The notes below the pieces were generated by a model. That model searched no databases. It was given only the letters and a program-made list of their open reading frames with translations, and had not been told where the DNA came from. Of a stretch of DNA of 64,000 bases, positions 7,614-17,000 are shown piece by piece (the stretch's first letter is position 1; each line of letters begins with the position of its first letter). The stretch covers positions 12,721-76,720 of the forward strand of contig JBMYOX010000008.1 in assembly GCA_049599735.1 (NCBI GenBank), given 5' to 3'. The position numbers and the translations under genes are program-made. The DNA comes from Pontibacterium sp049599735. GTDB taxonomy: Bacteria > Pseudomonadota > Gammaproteobacteria > Pseudomonadales > Balneatricaceae.

Positions 7614-8042
7614 ATGCAAACAGAGAAAATACAAAACCGTATTGAAACTTACACCTCAAACCTGACCCAGGCGGTGCAGGGGGGCAGTGGTGCGCAGTTT
7701 TCAATGTTGCTAAGTATGATCTCGACGAATCAGGATCTGTTTGCGTTTAATGCAGACGCTCAGGGCGGTAACGGTTTTGAATTGCCAGAGGCCGCATTAC
7801 GTTATCCCGGCCCCAATGAATTTTATAATGGTGAGATGGTTGAACGCCTGAATATATCGGTTAACCAGCATTTGCGGGGTGAGTTTGCGTATATCAACAG
7901 CTATGTGGAGACTGGCGCGCGAACACCGGTTAATGCACGCCGGGCAAATGATGCCTTTGAGAAAGTGGCTTTGCTGACCGCAGGCAATTCGATGCTCGGT
8001 GAAATTGAAGCTTCACGGAATCAGATTCGTCATACGGTCTGA
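7614..8042 (+). CDS. Unknown cytosolic protein
   Basis: A 142-residue protein I do not recognise with confidence. It begins with a charged helix (MQTEKIQNRIETYTSNLTQA) followed by GSGAQFSMLLSMIS, a Gly-rich loop, and an alpha-helical C-terminal half with NARRANDAFEKVALL. There is no signal peptide, membrane segment or metal-binding motif. The QAVQGG...FSMLLSMIS part weakly recalls the small VC2046-type family of gammaproteobacteria, but I cannot support that call. It is divergent from the greB remnant and convergent with the gene that follows, so it is a single-gene unit with its own promoter. Confidence 0.6.
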   Translation: MQTEKIQNRIETYTSNLTQAVQGGSGAQFSMLLSMISTNQDLFAFNADAQGGNGFELPEAALRYPGPNEFYNGEMVERLNISVNQHLRGEFAYINSYVETGARTPVNARRANDAFEKVALLTAGNSMLGEIEASRNQIRHTV

Positions 8043-8079
8043 CCTACCAGGCATGAGTTACAGCTAATCCTTTCCTGGC

Positions 8080-8466
8080 TCAATGGGTTTGCCAAAGTAT
8101 GGTTTCCTGCTGGCCTTTTTCTACTTTCCACCACTCATCGGGTTCATCACCATCACTCCAGCCACTGGCAATACAGCGGGCCTGTGTTTCCATGTCTTTT
8201 GCAGCAGCAATAGCGCAGTCTAAGTCGATGGCCCAGGGCGTTTGATCTGATTTAAACCAGATGCTGGTCCAGGCTTTCCCCACCACTTTTTCATGCACCA
8301 TTACGGGGATTTTCACACCGTTAAGCATGGCGCTGTATTCGTGAATGGTACCCTGGGACAGCGCTGTTTCCAGTGACTCAAAACACTGGTTCAACCAGGT
8401 TTCGATATCTGTCAAAGAGCGGTTTTTAATATAGATTTCAATATCAGGATGGCGTTGTTCAGACAT
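8080..8466 (-). CDS. Conserved unknown protein
   Basis: A 128-residue soluble acidic protein starting at ATG 8466 (MSEQRHPDIEIYIK). An in-frame GTG at 8481 would overlap the stop of the upstream membrane-protein gene and looks less likely. Visible features are an N-terminal SLTDIETWLNQCFESLE helix, a central strand region (VHEKVVGKAWTSIWFKSDQTPW), and a tail rich in Trp, Asp and Glu (DGDEPDEWWKVEKGQQ). I know no function for it. It is the last gene of a minus-strand set behind rlmA and a small membrane protein. Confidence 0.65.
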   Translation of the reverse strand: MSEQRHPDIEIYIKNRSLTDIETWLNQCFESLETALSQGTIHEYSAMLNGVKIPVMVHEKVVGKAWTSIWFKSDQTPWAIDLDCAIAAAKDMETQARCIASGWSDGDEPDEWWKVEKGQQETILWQTH

Positions 8467-8470
8467 GGTT

Positions 8471-8746
8471 TTAATCGTCACTTAAAAATCGGAAAAGGCG
8501 CAGGATGCTAAGGCAAATATAGCCAAAAGCGGCAAGTATAATACCTATGCCAACGATAATCAGGCCAATCAGGGCCAGGGCTTCCTGCAAAAGAGAGCTG
8601 CCTAACAGGTACTCGGAAACGGCAATTAGTAACAGGCCGACAAAAAAGGTACAGAAACCTGTGAGTAATATAATTAAGTTTTGCCGGTGGTTGTCGGCCC
8701 GGCGAATCAGCCAGCGCTTCAGCCGCGTGCGCTTATGGGTCATCAT
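8471..8746 (-). CDS. Small two-TM inner-membrane protein
   Basis: A 91-residue protein with a basic N-terminus (MMTHKRTRLKRWLIRR) and two hydrophobic helices, about 24-48 (LIILLTGFCTFFVGLLLIAV) and 56-82 (LALIGLIIVGIGIILAAFGY). The Arg/Lys-rich start and the short basic tail suggest that both ends face the cytoplasm. It follows rlmA by four bases and precedes the next gene by four, so all three are probably co-transcribed. Function unknown. Confidence 0.65.
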   Translation of the reverse strand: MMTHKRTRLKRWLIRRADNHRQNLIILLTGFCTFFVGLLLIAVSEYLLGSSLLQEALALIGLIIVGIGIILAAFGYICLSILRLFRFLSDD

Positions 8747-8750
8747 TGGC

Positions 8751-9584
8751 TCATAGGCGACGAAACAATCCCAGCTTCACATCCAGCGTCAGTGGAAGGC
8801 TTTCCAGATTACTGAAACGCTCTCGTGCTGCCTGGGACATTCGCTGGCTATGGGGTGTCATGCCCAGCAGTGTCTGGATAGCCGCGTTATCGGTGAGTGT
8901 GAAGGGATAGCTAACAGGCTCTATATGCTCAGGTGTAAACAGATTTTTTAACTGATCAACCGGATCATAATGAGAAGGGCGGATCTCATCATAGATGCGC
9001 TCACGCATTTCTATCAGGTGTTGGTCACCTGTCCAGGCTAATAATAAAAAGCCGTCTTTTTTGAGTACCTTGCTAAAGGCTTCAGGCATCAGGCGGCTGA
9101 ACATGACCACCAACCCGTCCAGGCTATGTTCCGGCACCGGCATATTGGCACCGGATGCCACCAGCCAGTTAATGCTTTTGCTGCGTGAGCAGGCCGCTTT
9201 AACCGCATGTTTGGAAATATCCAGGCCAATCAGCTCCGCCTGAATGTTCGCTTGTTGCAGGGCATTTTCCATTGCGGCGGTGTAAAAACCTTCACCGCAG
9301 CCCATATCCAGTAGTTTTGCCGACTGAAAATCAGTCAGCGTCCTGAGCAGTAGCTGGTTCACGGCGTCTGAGAGGCCATTATAGTGCCCCTGATTCAGAA
9401 AGGCCCTGCGTGCCTGCACCATGGCGCTGTTATCACCAGGGTCTTTAGAACGTTTCTGGTGAGCGAGCAGCAGGTTCCAGTAGCCCTGTCGGGCGCGGTC
9501 AAAGGGGTGGCCGTTGTCACAGCGCAGGCTGTTATCCTGCAATGTGAGTGGGCGCTGGCAGACCGGGCAGCTTAATAAACTCAT
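8751..9584 (-). CDS. rlmA: 23S rRNA (guanine-745-N1)-methyltransferase
   Basis: A 277-residue SAM-dependent methyltransferase that modifies G745 in helix 35 of 23S rRNA. The N-terminal zinc site is clear: CPVCQRPL and CDNGHPFDRARQGYWNLL. The SAM motif LLDMGCGEGFYTAAM lies near residue 92-106. Length matches E. coli RlmA (269). Its start overlaps the dapE stop by four bases. The call is well supported by the zinc finger plus the RQGYWNLL signature. Confidence 0.95.
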   Translation of the reverse strand: MSLLSCPVCQRPLTLQDNSLRCDNGHPFDRARQGYWNLLLAHQKRSKDPGDNSAMVQARRAFLNQGHYNGLSDAVNQLLLRTLTDFQSAKLLDMGCGEGFYTAAMENALQQANIQAELIGLDISKHAVKAACSRSKSINWLVASGANMPVPEHSLDGLVVMFSRLMPEAFSKVLKKDGFLLLAWTGDQHLIEMRERIYDEIRPSHYDPVDQLKNLFTPEHIEPVSYPFTLTDNAAIQTLLGMTPHSQRMSQAARERFSNLESLPLTLDVKLGLFRRL

Positions 9585-10720
9585 TGGCTTAACAGGCGAG
9601 CCAGAATGTTTTCATAGAGATCTGACAGGGTATCCAGATCTTTAATGCTCACCCGTTCATCAATCTGATGAATAGTGGCATTTATAGGCCCCAGCTCAAC
9701 AACCTGAGCGCCGGTTGGTGCAATAAACCGCCCGTCTGAGGTGCCGCCTGAGGTGGATAGCTCGGTATCCAATCCGGTGATTGCTTTGATAGCGGCCTGA
9801 CTGGCTTCAACCAAATCGCCTGCTGCGGTGATAAAAGGATGGCCGGATAATACCCAGTCTATATCCCAGTCCAGGTTATGTTTGTTCAGAATATCCCGCA
9901 CCCGATTTTTAAGTTCATCGGCGGTAACTTCGGTTGAGAAGCGGAAATTAAAAGCGATATCCACATGGCCGGGTACAACGTTAGTGGCACCGGTGCCTGA
10001 ATGGATATTGGAGATCTGAAAGCTGGTGGGCGGGAAAAAATCGTTGCCTTCATCCCATACGGTTGTGGATAACTCAGCGATTGCAGGCGCAGCCAGATGA
10101 ATCGGGTTACGTACCAGATGCGGATAAGCCACATGGCCTTGTTTACCTTGCACGGATAAAGAACCGGAAATAGAACCCCGGCGACCATTTTTGATAACGT
10201 CCCCGACGTGTTTGGTACTGGAGGGTTCGCCTACGATACACCAGGTGATTTTTTCACCCCGTGCTTCCAGATGCTCAATTACCCGCATCGTACCGTTGAT
10301 AAACGGGCCTTCTTCGTCCGAGGTAATCAGCAGTGCAATGGAGCCTGCATGATCCGGGTGGTGATCAATAAAACGTTCCAGTGCCGTAACAAAAGCCGCC
10401 AGGCTGCCTTTCATATCCGCCGCACCACGTCCGTGAAGGAAGCCATCATTAATGGTGGCGTCGAACGGGGGGTAGGTCCAGTTTTCTTCCGGGCCTGTGG
10501 GTACAACATCGGTATGACCGGCAAAGCAGAAAACCGGGCCTTCAGTGCCACGGCGTGCCCAGAAGTTGCTCACATCTTCGAACTGTAAGCGCTCGATTTT
10601 GAAACCGAGCTTTTCAAGGCGTTCGATCATCAGCTCCTGACAACCTGCATCTTCCGGGGTAACAGATGCACGGGAAATCAGATCCTGAGCAAGTTCGATA
10701 GTCGGGGAAAGGTGCGCCAT
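9581..10720 (-). CDS. dapE: Succinyl-diaminopimelate desuccinylase
   Basis: A 379-residue zinc aminopeptidase-fold enzyme (M20 family) that hydrolyses N-succinyl-LL-diaminopimelate to succinate and LL-DAP in the lysine/peptidoglycan pathway. Metal ligands are in FAGHTDVVPTGP, GRGAADMKGS and SDEEGP. I start at ATG 10720 because CAGGAG lies upstream; an in-frame start at 10747 would add nine residues before the typical MAHLSPTIELAQDLI beginning. dapD, yffB and dapC lie upstream on the same strand, making a DAP cluster, but a pair of hairpins separates dapD from dapE. Confidence 0.97.
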   Translation of the reverse strand: MAHLSPTIELAQDLISRASVTPEDAGCQELMIERLEKLGFKIERLQFEDVSNFWARRGTEGPVFCFAGHTDVVPTGPEENWTYPPFDATINDGFLHGRGAADMKGSLAAFVTALERFIDHHPDHAGSIALLITSDEEGPFINGTMRVIEHLEARGEKITWCIVGEPSSTKHVGDVIKNGRRGSISGSLSVQGKQGHVAYPHLVRNPIHLAAPAIAELSTTVWDEGNDFFPPTSFQISNIHSGTGATNVVPGHVDIAFNFRFSTEVTADELKNRVRDILNKHNLDWDIDWVLSGHPFITAAGDLVEASQAAIKAITGLDTELSTSGGTSDGRFIAPTGAQVVELGPINATIHQIDERVSIKDLDTLSDLYENILARLLSQ

Positions 10721-10780
10721 GGATAGAAACTCCTGAGGTGTCAGCACAAACTGACGATAAAAGGGCTGAAGAAAAAGAGG

Positions 10781-10801
10781 CCGGACACTGAGAGTGTCCG
10801 G
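10781..10801 (-). terminator. Hairpin with T-rich tail between dapD and dapE
   Basis: CCGGACACT (10781-10789) and AGTGTCCGG (10793-10801) form a perfect nine-base stem with a three-base loop. Read on the minus strand it is followed by CCTCTTTTTC, so it looks like an intrinsic terminator for transcripts coming from dapD. It would lower read-through into dapE. Confidence 0.65.
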
Positions 10802-10808
10802 TTATAGT

Positions 10809-10839
10809 AACCACGCCTGTTATTTAAACGGGCGTGGTT
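10809..10839 (-). repeat. Second strong inverted repeat downstream of dapD
   Basis: AACCACGCC (10809-10817) pairs with GGCGTGGTT (10831-10839). The stem extends through a T-G wobble and GTT/AAC to 13 pairs around an ATTTA loop. It lies directly after the dapD stop and just upstream of the terminator-like hairpin. It may protect the dapD 3' end or act with the next hairpin as a double terminator. Confidence 0.6.
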
Positions 10840-10860
10840 GCTGATGCACTTCAGGTGGCA

Positions 10861-11892
10861 TCAGTTGTGCTTATGCAGCTCTTCGTTCAGTTCGATTGCA
10901 GACTTATTCGTCTTCACTTCGATACGACCGTTCTGGGAGTTACGACGGAATAGCAGATCAGGTTTGCCTGCCAGTTCACCCGCTTTGACCACGCTCACTT
11001 CGTTGTTCTGATCGTCCAGAACTGTAACTTTGGAACCGCCGGTAACGTATAGACCCGCTTCCAGTGTGCAGCGATCGCCCAGTGGCAGACCCAGGCCTGC
11101 ATTAGCACCCAGCAGGCAGTTTTCACCCACAGAGATCACCACATTGTTACCGCCGGACAGTGTACCCATCGTGGATGCACCACCGCCGATATCGGAACCG
11201 TTACCAACCACAACCCCGGCAGAGATACGGCCTTCAACCATACTCACACCCATAGTACCGGCGTTGAAGTTGATGAAACCTTCATGCATTACGGTGGTGC
11301 CTTCACCGACGTGTGCGCCCAGGCGGATACGGGAAGCATCACCGACACGGATACCTTCAGGCACAACGTAGTTGGTCATTTGTGGGAATTTATCCACGGA
11401 GGAAACATGCAGAATACGGCCCTGTGCACGTGCTGCCAGCTGACGTTTAGGCAGATCATCCATAGAGATCGCGCCTTCGCTGGTCCAGGCAACGTTTGGC
11501 AGCAGGCCAAACATACCAGTCAGATCCTGGCCGTGTGGTTGAACCAGACGGTGGGACAGCAGAGCCAGCTTCAGGTAAACCTCAGCGGTAGTGGAAGGCG
11601 CTGCATCTGTTTCCAGAATCGTTACAACCAGTGGCTGTGAAGTGCCCTTAAGTACTTCAGTAATTTCTGCCTGATCTTCTGCACCAACGGAGAGAAACGC
11701 CGCTTCCAGTGCGTTCAGCTGAGACTCTTTAACAGCAATAGACTGGTTGCCACCGGTGTAACCCAGGGTTTCTGAAACTGCGGCAACCATCGCCGGGTCT
11801 GCGTTAAGCACCGGGGCGTTAAAATAGACTTCCAGCCATTCACCGGTAGATGATTGAGTACCAACACCCAGTCCGAATGCAAAGTTTGACAT
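10861..11892 (-). CDS. dapD: Tetrahydrodipicolinate N-succinyltransferase
   Basis: A 343-residue hexapeptide-repeat enzyme that transfers succinyl from succinyl-CoA to tetrahydrodipicolinate in the DAP/lysine pathway. It is the long DapD form typical of Pseudomonas relatives (about 344 residues) rather than the 274-residue E. coli form. An N-terminal globular domain precedes the left-handed beta-helix, seen as GDASRIRLGAHVGEG, GVVVGNGSDIGGGA and GENCLLGANAGLG. Start ATG 11892 has GGAG six bases upstream; the ATG four codons earlier lacks one. Confidence 0.96.
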   Translation of the reverse strand: MSNFAFGLGVGTQSSTGEWLEVYFNAPVLNADPAMVAAVSETLGYTGGNQSIAVKESQLNALEAAFLSVGAEDQAEITEVLKGTSQPLVVTILETDAAPSTTAEVYLKLALLSHRLVQPHGQDLTGMFGLLPNVAWTSEGAISMDDLPKRQLAARAQGRILHVSSVDKFPQMTNYVVPEGIRVGDASRIRLGAHVGEGTTVMHEGFINFNAGTMGVSMVEGRISAGVVVGNGSDIGGGASTMGTLSGGNNVVISVGENCLLGANAGLGLPLGDRCTLEAGLYVTGGSKVTVLDDQNNEVSVVKAGELAGKPDLLFRRNSQNGRIEVKTNKSAIELNEELHKHN

Positions 11893-11940
11893 TGTGATCT
11901 CCAAAACCTGTAATTTTTAAAATATAAACGGGCGGGTGTG

Positions 11941-12288
11941 TTATTTGCCCAGCAGGGATGCGTAAGTTGCATCCTTAAACCCTAACGTACGTACGTCACC
12001 GGTATCCAGTACCGGGCGTTTGATGAGGGTTGGGTTTTCAAGCATTGCTGCAATAGCCCCAGCCTCATCCATATTATTTTTGGCTTCATCCGGTAGTTGC
12101 CGCCAACTTGTGCTGCGCTTATTCAGCAGCGACTCCCAGCCCAGTTCAGCAATCCAGCCTTTCAGCAGCGTGTCATCCAGCCCTTCCTGACGGAAATCGT
12201 GGAACTGATAATCAAGGCCCTGTGCTTCCAGCCACTTGCGGGCTTTTTTAACCGTATCGCAGTTTTTAATGCCGTAGACGGTGATCAT
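11941..12288 (-). CDS. yffB: ArsC/Spx-like thioredoxin-fold reductase (YffB family)
   Basis: A 115-residue ArsC-family protein. It begins MITVYGIKNCDTVKKARKWL, with a single Cys in the NCDT motif where the family has its redox or glutathione-binding cysteine, and ends with LIKRPVLDTG, the conserved RPV segment. YffB-type genes commonly sit next to dapE or dapD in gammaproteobacteria, as here between dapD and dapC. The substrate is not established; arsenate reduction is not implied. Confidence 0.88.
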   Translation of the reverse strand: MITVYGIKNCDTVKKARKWLEAQGLDYQFHDFRQEGLDDTLLKGWIAELGWESLLNKRSTSWRQLPDEAKNNMDEAGAIAAMLENPTLIKRPVLDTGDVRTLGFKDATYASLLGK

Positions 12289-12327
12289 TTTACTGTCCTT
12301 AAAACTGTCGCTAAAAAATTAAGCGGT

Positions 12328-13524
12328 TTACAAAGACTCAACATACTGACGGATGCGTTTAGCCCCTTCAATACATTCATCCAGTGTCGCGACCAGCGCC
12401 ATACGTACATAACCCGCACCAGGCAAAATACCGTCTTGTTCACGGGAAATGTAGCGGCCGGGCAGTACGGTCATATTCTGCTGTTCGAATAAGCCCTGAG
12501 CAAACTGATCATCGGCAATGGGGGTTGCGGCCCAGAGATAAAAACTGGCATCAGGTTTTTGTACATGCATCACGGGTGACAGAATTTCGATAACGGCATC
12601 AAATTTCTGGCGGTAGAGTTCCCGGTTTTCCAGCACATGGGCTTCATCATTCCAGGCGGCGATAGAGGCCAGTTGATGCTGTACCGGCATGGAGCTGCCG
12701 TGGTAAGTACGGTACTCAAGGAACGGGCCAATTAAAGCCGCATCACCGGCGATAAAACCAGAACGCAGACCCGGAAGGTTAGAGCGTTTAGACAGGCTGT
12801 GCATCACTACACAGTTTTTATAATCATCGCGGCCCAGTTCTGCACAGGCTTGCAGCAGACCCACCGGCGGTGTTGCTTCGTCCAGATAAACCTCTGAGTA
12901 ACACTCATCAGAGGCAATTATAAAGTTGTACTGATCTGACAGTTTAATCAGCTTTTTAAGGGTTTCTATATCGGTGACTGCGCCAGTCGGGTTGCTGGGT
13001 GAGCAAAGAAACAGCAACTGGCAACGCTGCCAGATGGTTTCACTGACGGCATCAAAGTCAGGGATAAAGCCGTTTTCCGGCAAACAGTTCAGGTAATAAG
13101 GCTCAGCACCGGCCAGGTAAGCCGCGCCTTCGTAAATCTGGTAAAAAGGATTAGGTGAGATAACCAGCGGTTCACCTTCACGATCAATGGCAGCCTGGGT
13201 AAATGCAAAAATGGCTTCACGGGTGCCGTTAACCGGCAGCACGTTTTTCTCGGGATCAACACTGCCGGTGGTCAGCTTAAAACGGCGCTCGCACCAGCTG
13301 GCAATTGACTCACGCAACGCAGGTAAGCCCTTTGTCGTTGGATAGTTGGACAGGCAGGCCATATTATCGACCAGTGTCTCTTTAACAAACACCGGCGAGG
13401 CATGTTTAGGCTCACCGATAGAGAACGCAATGTGCGCCAGGTCTGAAGGCGGTGTAACTTGCGCTTTTAACCTGGCCAGTTTTTCAAAGGGGTAAGGCTG
13501 CAGAAGGCTGAGGTCTCTGTTCAT
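12328..13524 (-). CDS. dapC: Succinyldiaminopimelate aminotransferase
   Basis: A 398-residue PLP enzyme of the class I aminotransferase fold that converts N-succinyl-2-amino-6-ketopimelate to N-succinyl-LL-DAP. Visible family motifs are the LLFLCSPSNPTGAV loop, ASDECYSEVY with the PLP-contacting Asp and Tyr, and HSLSKRSNLPGLRSGF carrying the Schiff-base Lys. The N-terminal SLLQPYPFEKLARLKA is typical of DapC rather than AspC. It heads the minus-strand dap cluster; the region in front (13525-13723) separates it from the divergent PilZ gene. Confidence 0.94.
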   Translation of the reverse strand: MNRDLSLLQPYPFEKLARLKAQVTPPSDLAHIAFSIGEPKHASPVFVKETLVDNMACLSNYPTTKGLPALRESIASWCERRFKLTTGSVDPEKNVLPVNGTREAIFAFTQAAIDREGEPLVISPNPFYQIYEGAAYLAGAEPYYLNCLPENGFIPDFDAVSETIWQRCQLLFLCSPSNPTGAVTDIETLKKLIKLSDQYNFIIASDECYSEVYLDEATPPVGLLQACAELGRDDYKNCVVMHSLSKRSNLPGLRSGFIAGDAALIGPFLEYRTYHGSSMPVQHQLASIAAWNDEAHVLENRELYRQKFDAVIEILSPVMHVQKPDASFYLWAATPIADDQFAQGLFEQQNMTVLPGRYISREQDGILPGAGYVRMALVATLDECIEGAKRIRQYVESL

Positions 13525-13723
13525 CGAAAATCCTAATAACCCCGATAATTGGCGGGTTTTTGCACATAATAAGGCCGAAAATTATACAGAATAGCGCCGC
13601 TTCGATTAAGCCTTAAACGCAGAAAGCTGCATAAAAGAGGGTTGAATATGTGAGGGACGCCAATATGTCTGCTTTAAGTGAGCCTTTGCTATGCTTCAGT
13701 GTATAAAAACCGAGGAAAATAAG

Positions 13724-14083
13724 ATGCAGTCTGAGTTACGTCTACATGCCCGTATGCCGCTGGATCTTCCGGCAGAGATGCTGCTTTCTGATGAAGATTC
13801 GGCGGATGTCACCCTGAAAAACCTGAGCATGGGTGGTTTGATGGTGCAGGGGGATAAGCGGGTTAGCCAGCTGCTTAGCTCACATAAACCCGGTTTTCCG
13901 GTGGAGGTAGAGTTGCACTTTGGTTTGCTTGAGCAGCCCGTGCGTTGTCATTGTCGGCTGATTCATGCCCATCGCCAGAACCAAAACCTGTTTAATTTTG
14001 GTTTTAAGCTGCTGAGTCTCGGGTCAGAGTCTCAGCAGCTTGTTCAACAGGTGCTGGCGCAATACGAGGCTGGTCGCACCTGA
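13724..14083 (+). CDS. PilZ-domain protein (c-di-GMP binding)
   Basis: A 119-residue single-domain PilZ protein. The c-di-GMP signature is present: RLHAR (the RxxxR motif, residues 6-10) and LKNLSMGG (the D/NxSxxG motif). The rest is the beta-barrel (VEVELHFGLLEQPVRCHCRLIHA). ATG at 13724 is preceded by GAGG; an upstream in-frame ATG at 13691 would add 11 residues that do not belong to the fold. It is a single-gene unit divergent from dapC and convergent with the RND genes. The target process is unknown. Confidence 0.88.
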   Translation: MQSELRLHARMPLDLPAEMLLSDEDSADVTLKNLSMGGLMVQGDKRVSQLLSSHKPGFPVEVELHFGLLEQPVRCHCRLIHAHRQNQNLFNFGFKLLSLGSESQQLVQQVLAQYEAGRT

Positions 14084-14095
14084 TCTGCCAGCGTA

Positions 14096-17000
14096 TCAGG
14101 CTGTGTGGTTGGGCTTCAGACCAAAACGCCCCCGAATGCTTTCAATCACGGTTAACATTGAAGGTACAAACAGCAGAATCAGCACCGTGCCGTAGGCCAG
14201 GCCAAAGACAATAGAGACAGCCATCGGAATCAGGAACTGGGCCTGCAATGAGGTCTCGAATAAAATCGGAGTCAGGCCCGCAATGGTTGTCAGGGAGGTG
14301 AGCAGCACCGCCCGCAGGCGCTGGCAGGCAGCCTCGATAATCGCCTCGTTAATTGCCATACCCTGTGAGCGCAGTTGTTTGTAGAAGGTGATCAGTACAA
14401 TAGAGTCGTTGATCACAATACCCGACAAACCAAAGAAGCCAAACAGGGAGAGTATCGTCAGGTCTATGCCCAGTAAACCATGCCCAAGGGTGGCCCCTGT
14501 CAGGCCCAGTGGAATGGCCAGCATAATGGCAATCGGCCAGGTATAAGATGAAAATACCCAGGCCAGAATAATGTAGATCAGGGTCAGGGCCAGGAATAAG
14601 CCCATCTTCATATCCGACATGGTACGGCGCTGGCGTTTATTCGAGCCTTCAAAGCTGGCCTCGATACCATAACGACTGGTAATTTGTTCCAGGCTGCTGG
14701 TTTTCAGGTTGTCGATAATTTCATTGGCATTAGCAACACTTTCATCCAGATCGGCTGAGACATTAATCGCCAGCTGTCCGTCGACACGTTGCAGAGTATC
14801 AAGCCCCTGTTTTGCTTTAAATTCGACCACGTTTGCCAGCAAAGTAGTGCCACCACCGGGTAGTACCAGCGGTAATTGCTCAATTGCCCGTAGCCGGTTT
14901 CGCTCGTTATCGGGCAGTGAGACCCGCACTTCTACCTCTTCCTGATCCTGATAAAAGCTTTGTACTTTAACACCATCAAAAGCAGCACGCAGTTGACGAC
15001 CAACGGTTTCCAGCGTCAGGCCCGTGGCCTTGCCTGCCGGTGTGAGTGAGTAAATAAGCTGAGATTTTCCGTAAGGCAGGTCGTCATCTACATTGGAAAG
15101 GCCGCTATAACCTTTAAGCAGCGTCTGAAGTTCCAGAGATGCCGCTTTCAGGTGATCCATATTTGTGCCGCTGAGTTTTACCTCAATGGCTTTGCCCGAA
15201 GGGCCGGAGCGGGCCTGATCTATAGCAAATTTTTCGACCCCGGCAGGAATTTGTATACGCTGTCGCCAGTTTTTGATCAGGGTTTTGTTGCTGATTGTGC
15301 GGCTATCGGCTGAGAACATTTCTATTTTCAGGGCACCAAATTCATCCCCTTTAAAGGCGCTGACACTGGTGCGGCTGAAGTCAGCCTGTAACTGCTGCTG
15401 AAACGCGACTTTAACGTTTTCTCCCTCCAGTGCCTTATCGGTCTGCCAGAGCGTGGTTTCCAGGTGGCTCAGAAAACGTGCTACCTGGGCTTTATCCGTG
15501 CCAGCTGCAAACTGTACGTTAGCGGTCATGCTGTCGCGCTCAACGGCCGGGAAAAAGTTAAATTTGATACGTCCCCCGGCGAGCAGTGCAAAGGCAAAAA
15601 TAAAGAGGGCAAATGAGGCTGCAATAGTCGCCCAGCGAAACTGCAGGGCTTTAGTAACAAAACGCCGGAACGTGACGTCTCTGAAATGATCAAATGCAGC
15701 ATCCAGTTTTAAACGCACTTTGGAGGGGTGAAGGTCAGAGACCTTGTGCAGGCTGTGGTGTAAATGGCCGGGCAGAATCAGGAAACATTCAATCAGGGAG
15801 GCGATAATCACACAGATGATGACAGTGGGTATATCGATCAGAATGCTACCGATCCGGCCTTCGAGCATCAGCAAGGGTAAAAAGGCAGCAATGGTGGTCA
15901 GGGAGGATGCCATAACAGGTGCCAGCATACGATGGGCACCCCCAATGGCTGCTTGTAACCCTGGCTCCCCGCGCTTGAGGTGTGACAGGGTATCTTCACC
16001 CACCACAATCGCATCGTCGACAATGATACCCAGTGCCATAATCAGGCCAAACAGGCTGATCATATTAATTGTGCCGCCAATGCTGTAGAGCACAGCTAAG
16101 GTGGCGAGAAAAGATACGGGAATGCCCACCGTTACCCAAGCCGCCACGCGGGCGTTGAGGAAGAGGAACAGAATACAGATAACCAGCGCCAGACCACCCA
16201 GGCCGTTTTTCAGCAACAGGCTGATACGGTCTTTTACCGGCTGCCAGCGCTCATCAAAGGTAATGACCTGAATATTGGGCGGCAGCGTGGGGCGTGCCTT
16301 TTCCAGCCAGTTGTTTAAGAGTTCGGCGGTTTTTAAGGTGTCTTCAGTTTCGGTGCGGCGTACCCGGATCAGGATGGCCGGGGCATCCTGGTAAAAGAGC
16401 TCTATCTGATCATCCTGGGTGCGCAGGCTGATATCAGCCACATCACCCAGACGCACCAGGCGACCGCTGCTATCGGTGAGCAAAGGCAACTGGCGAAAGC
16501 CTTCCACATCCCGTTGCTGGCTTAAACTGCGGATCTGACGTGCACCTTCACTTTTAGCAGCGGTACCGGCGGGCAGATCGAGGCTGCGCTGTTGGATGTT
16601 GGCGCTGATCTCGCTCAGGGTCATATCCAACTCATGTAGCTGCTGGGAAGGCAGCTGAATTGCAATCTCCTGTTTCGGCATACCCGAGAAGTCAATTTTA
16701 CTGATGCCTGCTTGCAGAAGCTCGCGCTCAAAGCGGCGGGCAAGGGGGCGTAATTCTTCTAACTGCAGGGCTTCTCCGGTAACCAGCAGGCTGGCCACAC
16801 TTTCATAACGAATAATTTTCTGAACCAGCGGTTTTTCAGCATCCGCCGGTAAATCACGCTCGATAGAATCAATCTTCTGTTTGATTTCATCCAGAAGCAC
16901 ATCGGCATTAGTGCCTTCTTTTAACTCCAGCCGGACAGAAGCCATGCCCTGAGTTGCCGTTGAAAACAGGGTATCTATTTCGGGTATCGATTTTAATTCT

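Noticed and set aside
14076..14096. Short inverted repeat CCTGAT...ATCAGG after the PilZ gene
   Set aside because: Six-base arms with a ten-base loop and no T-run; weak.
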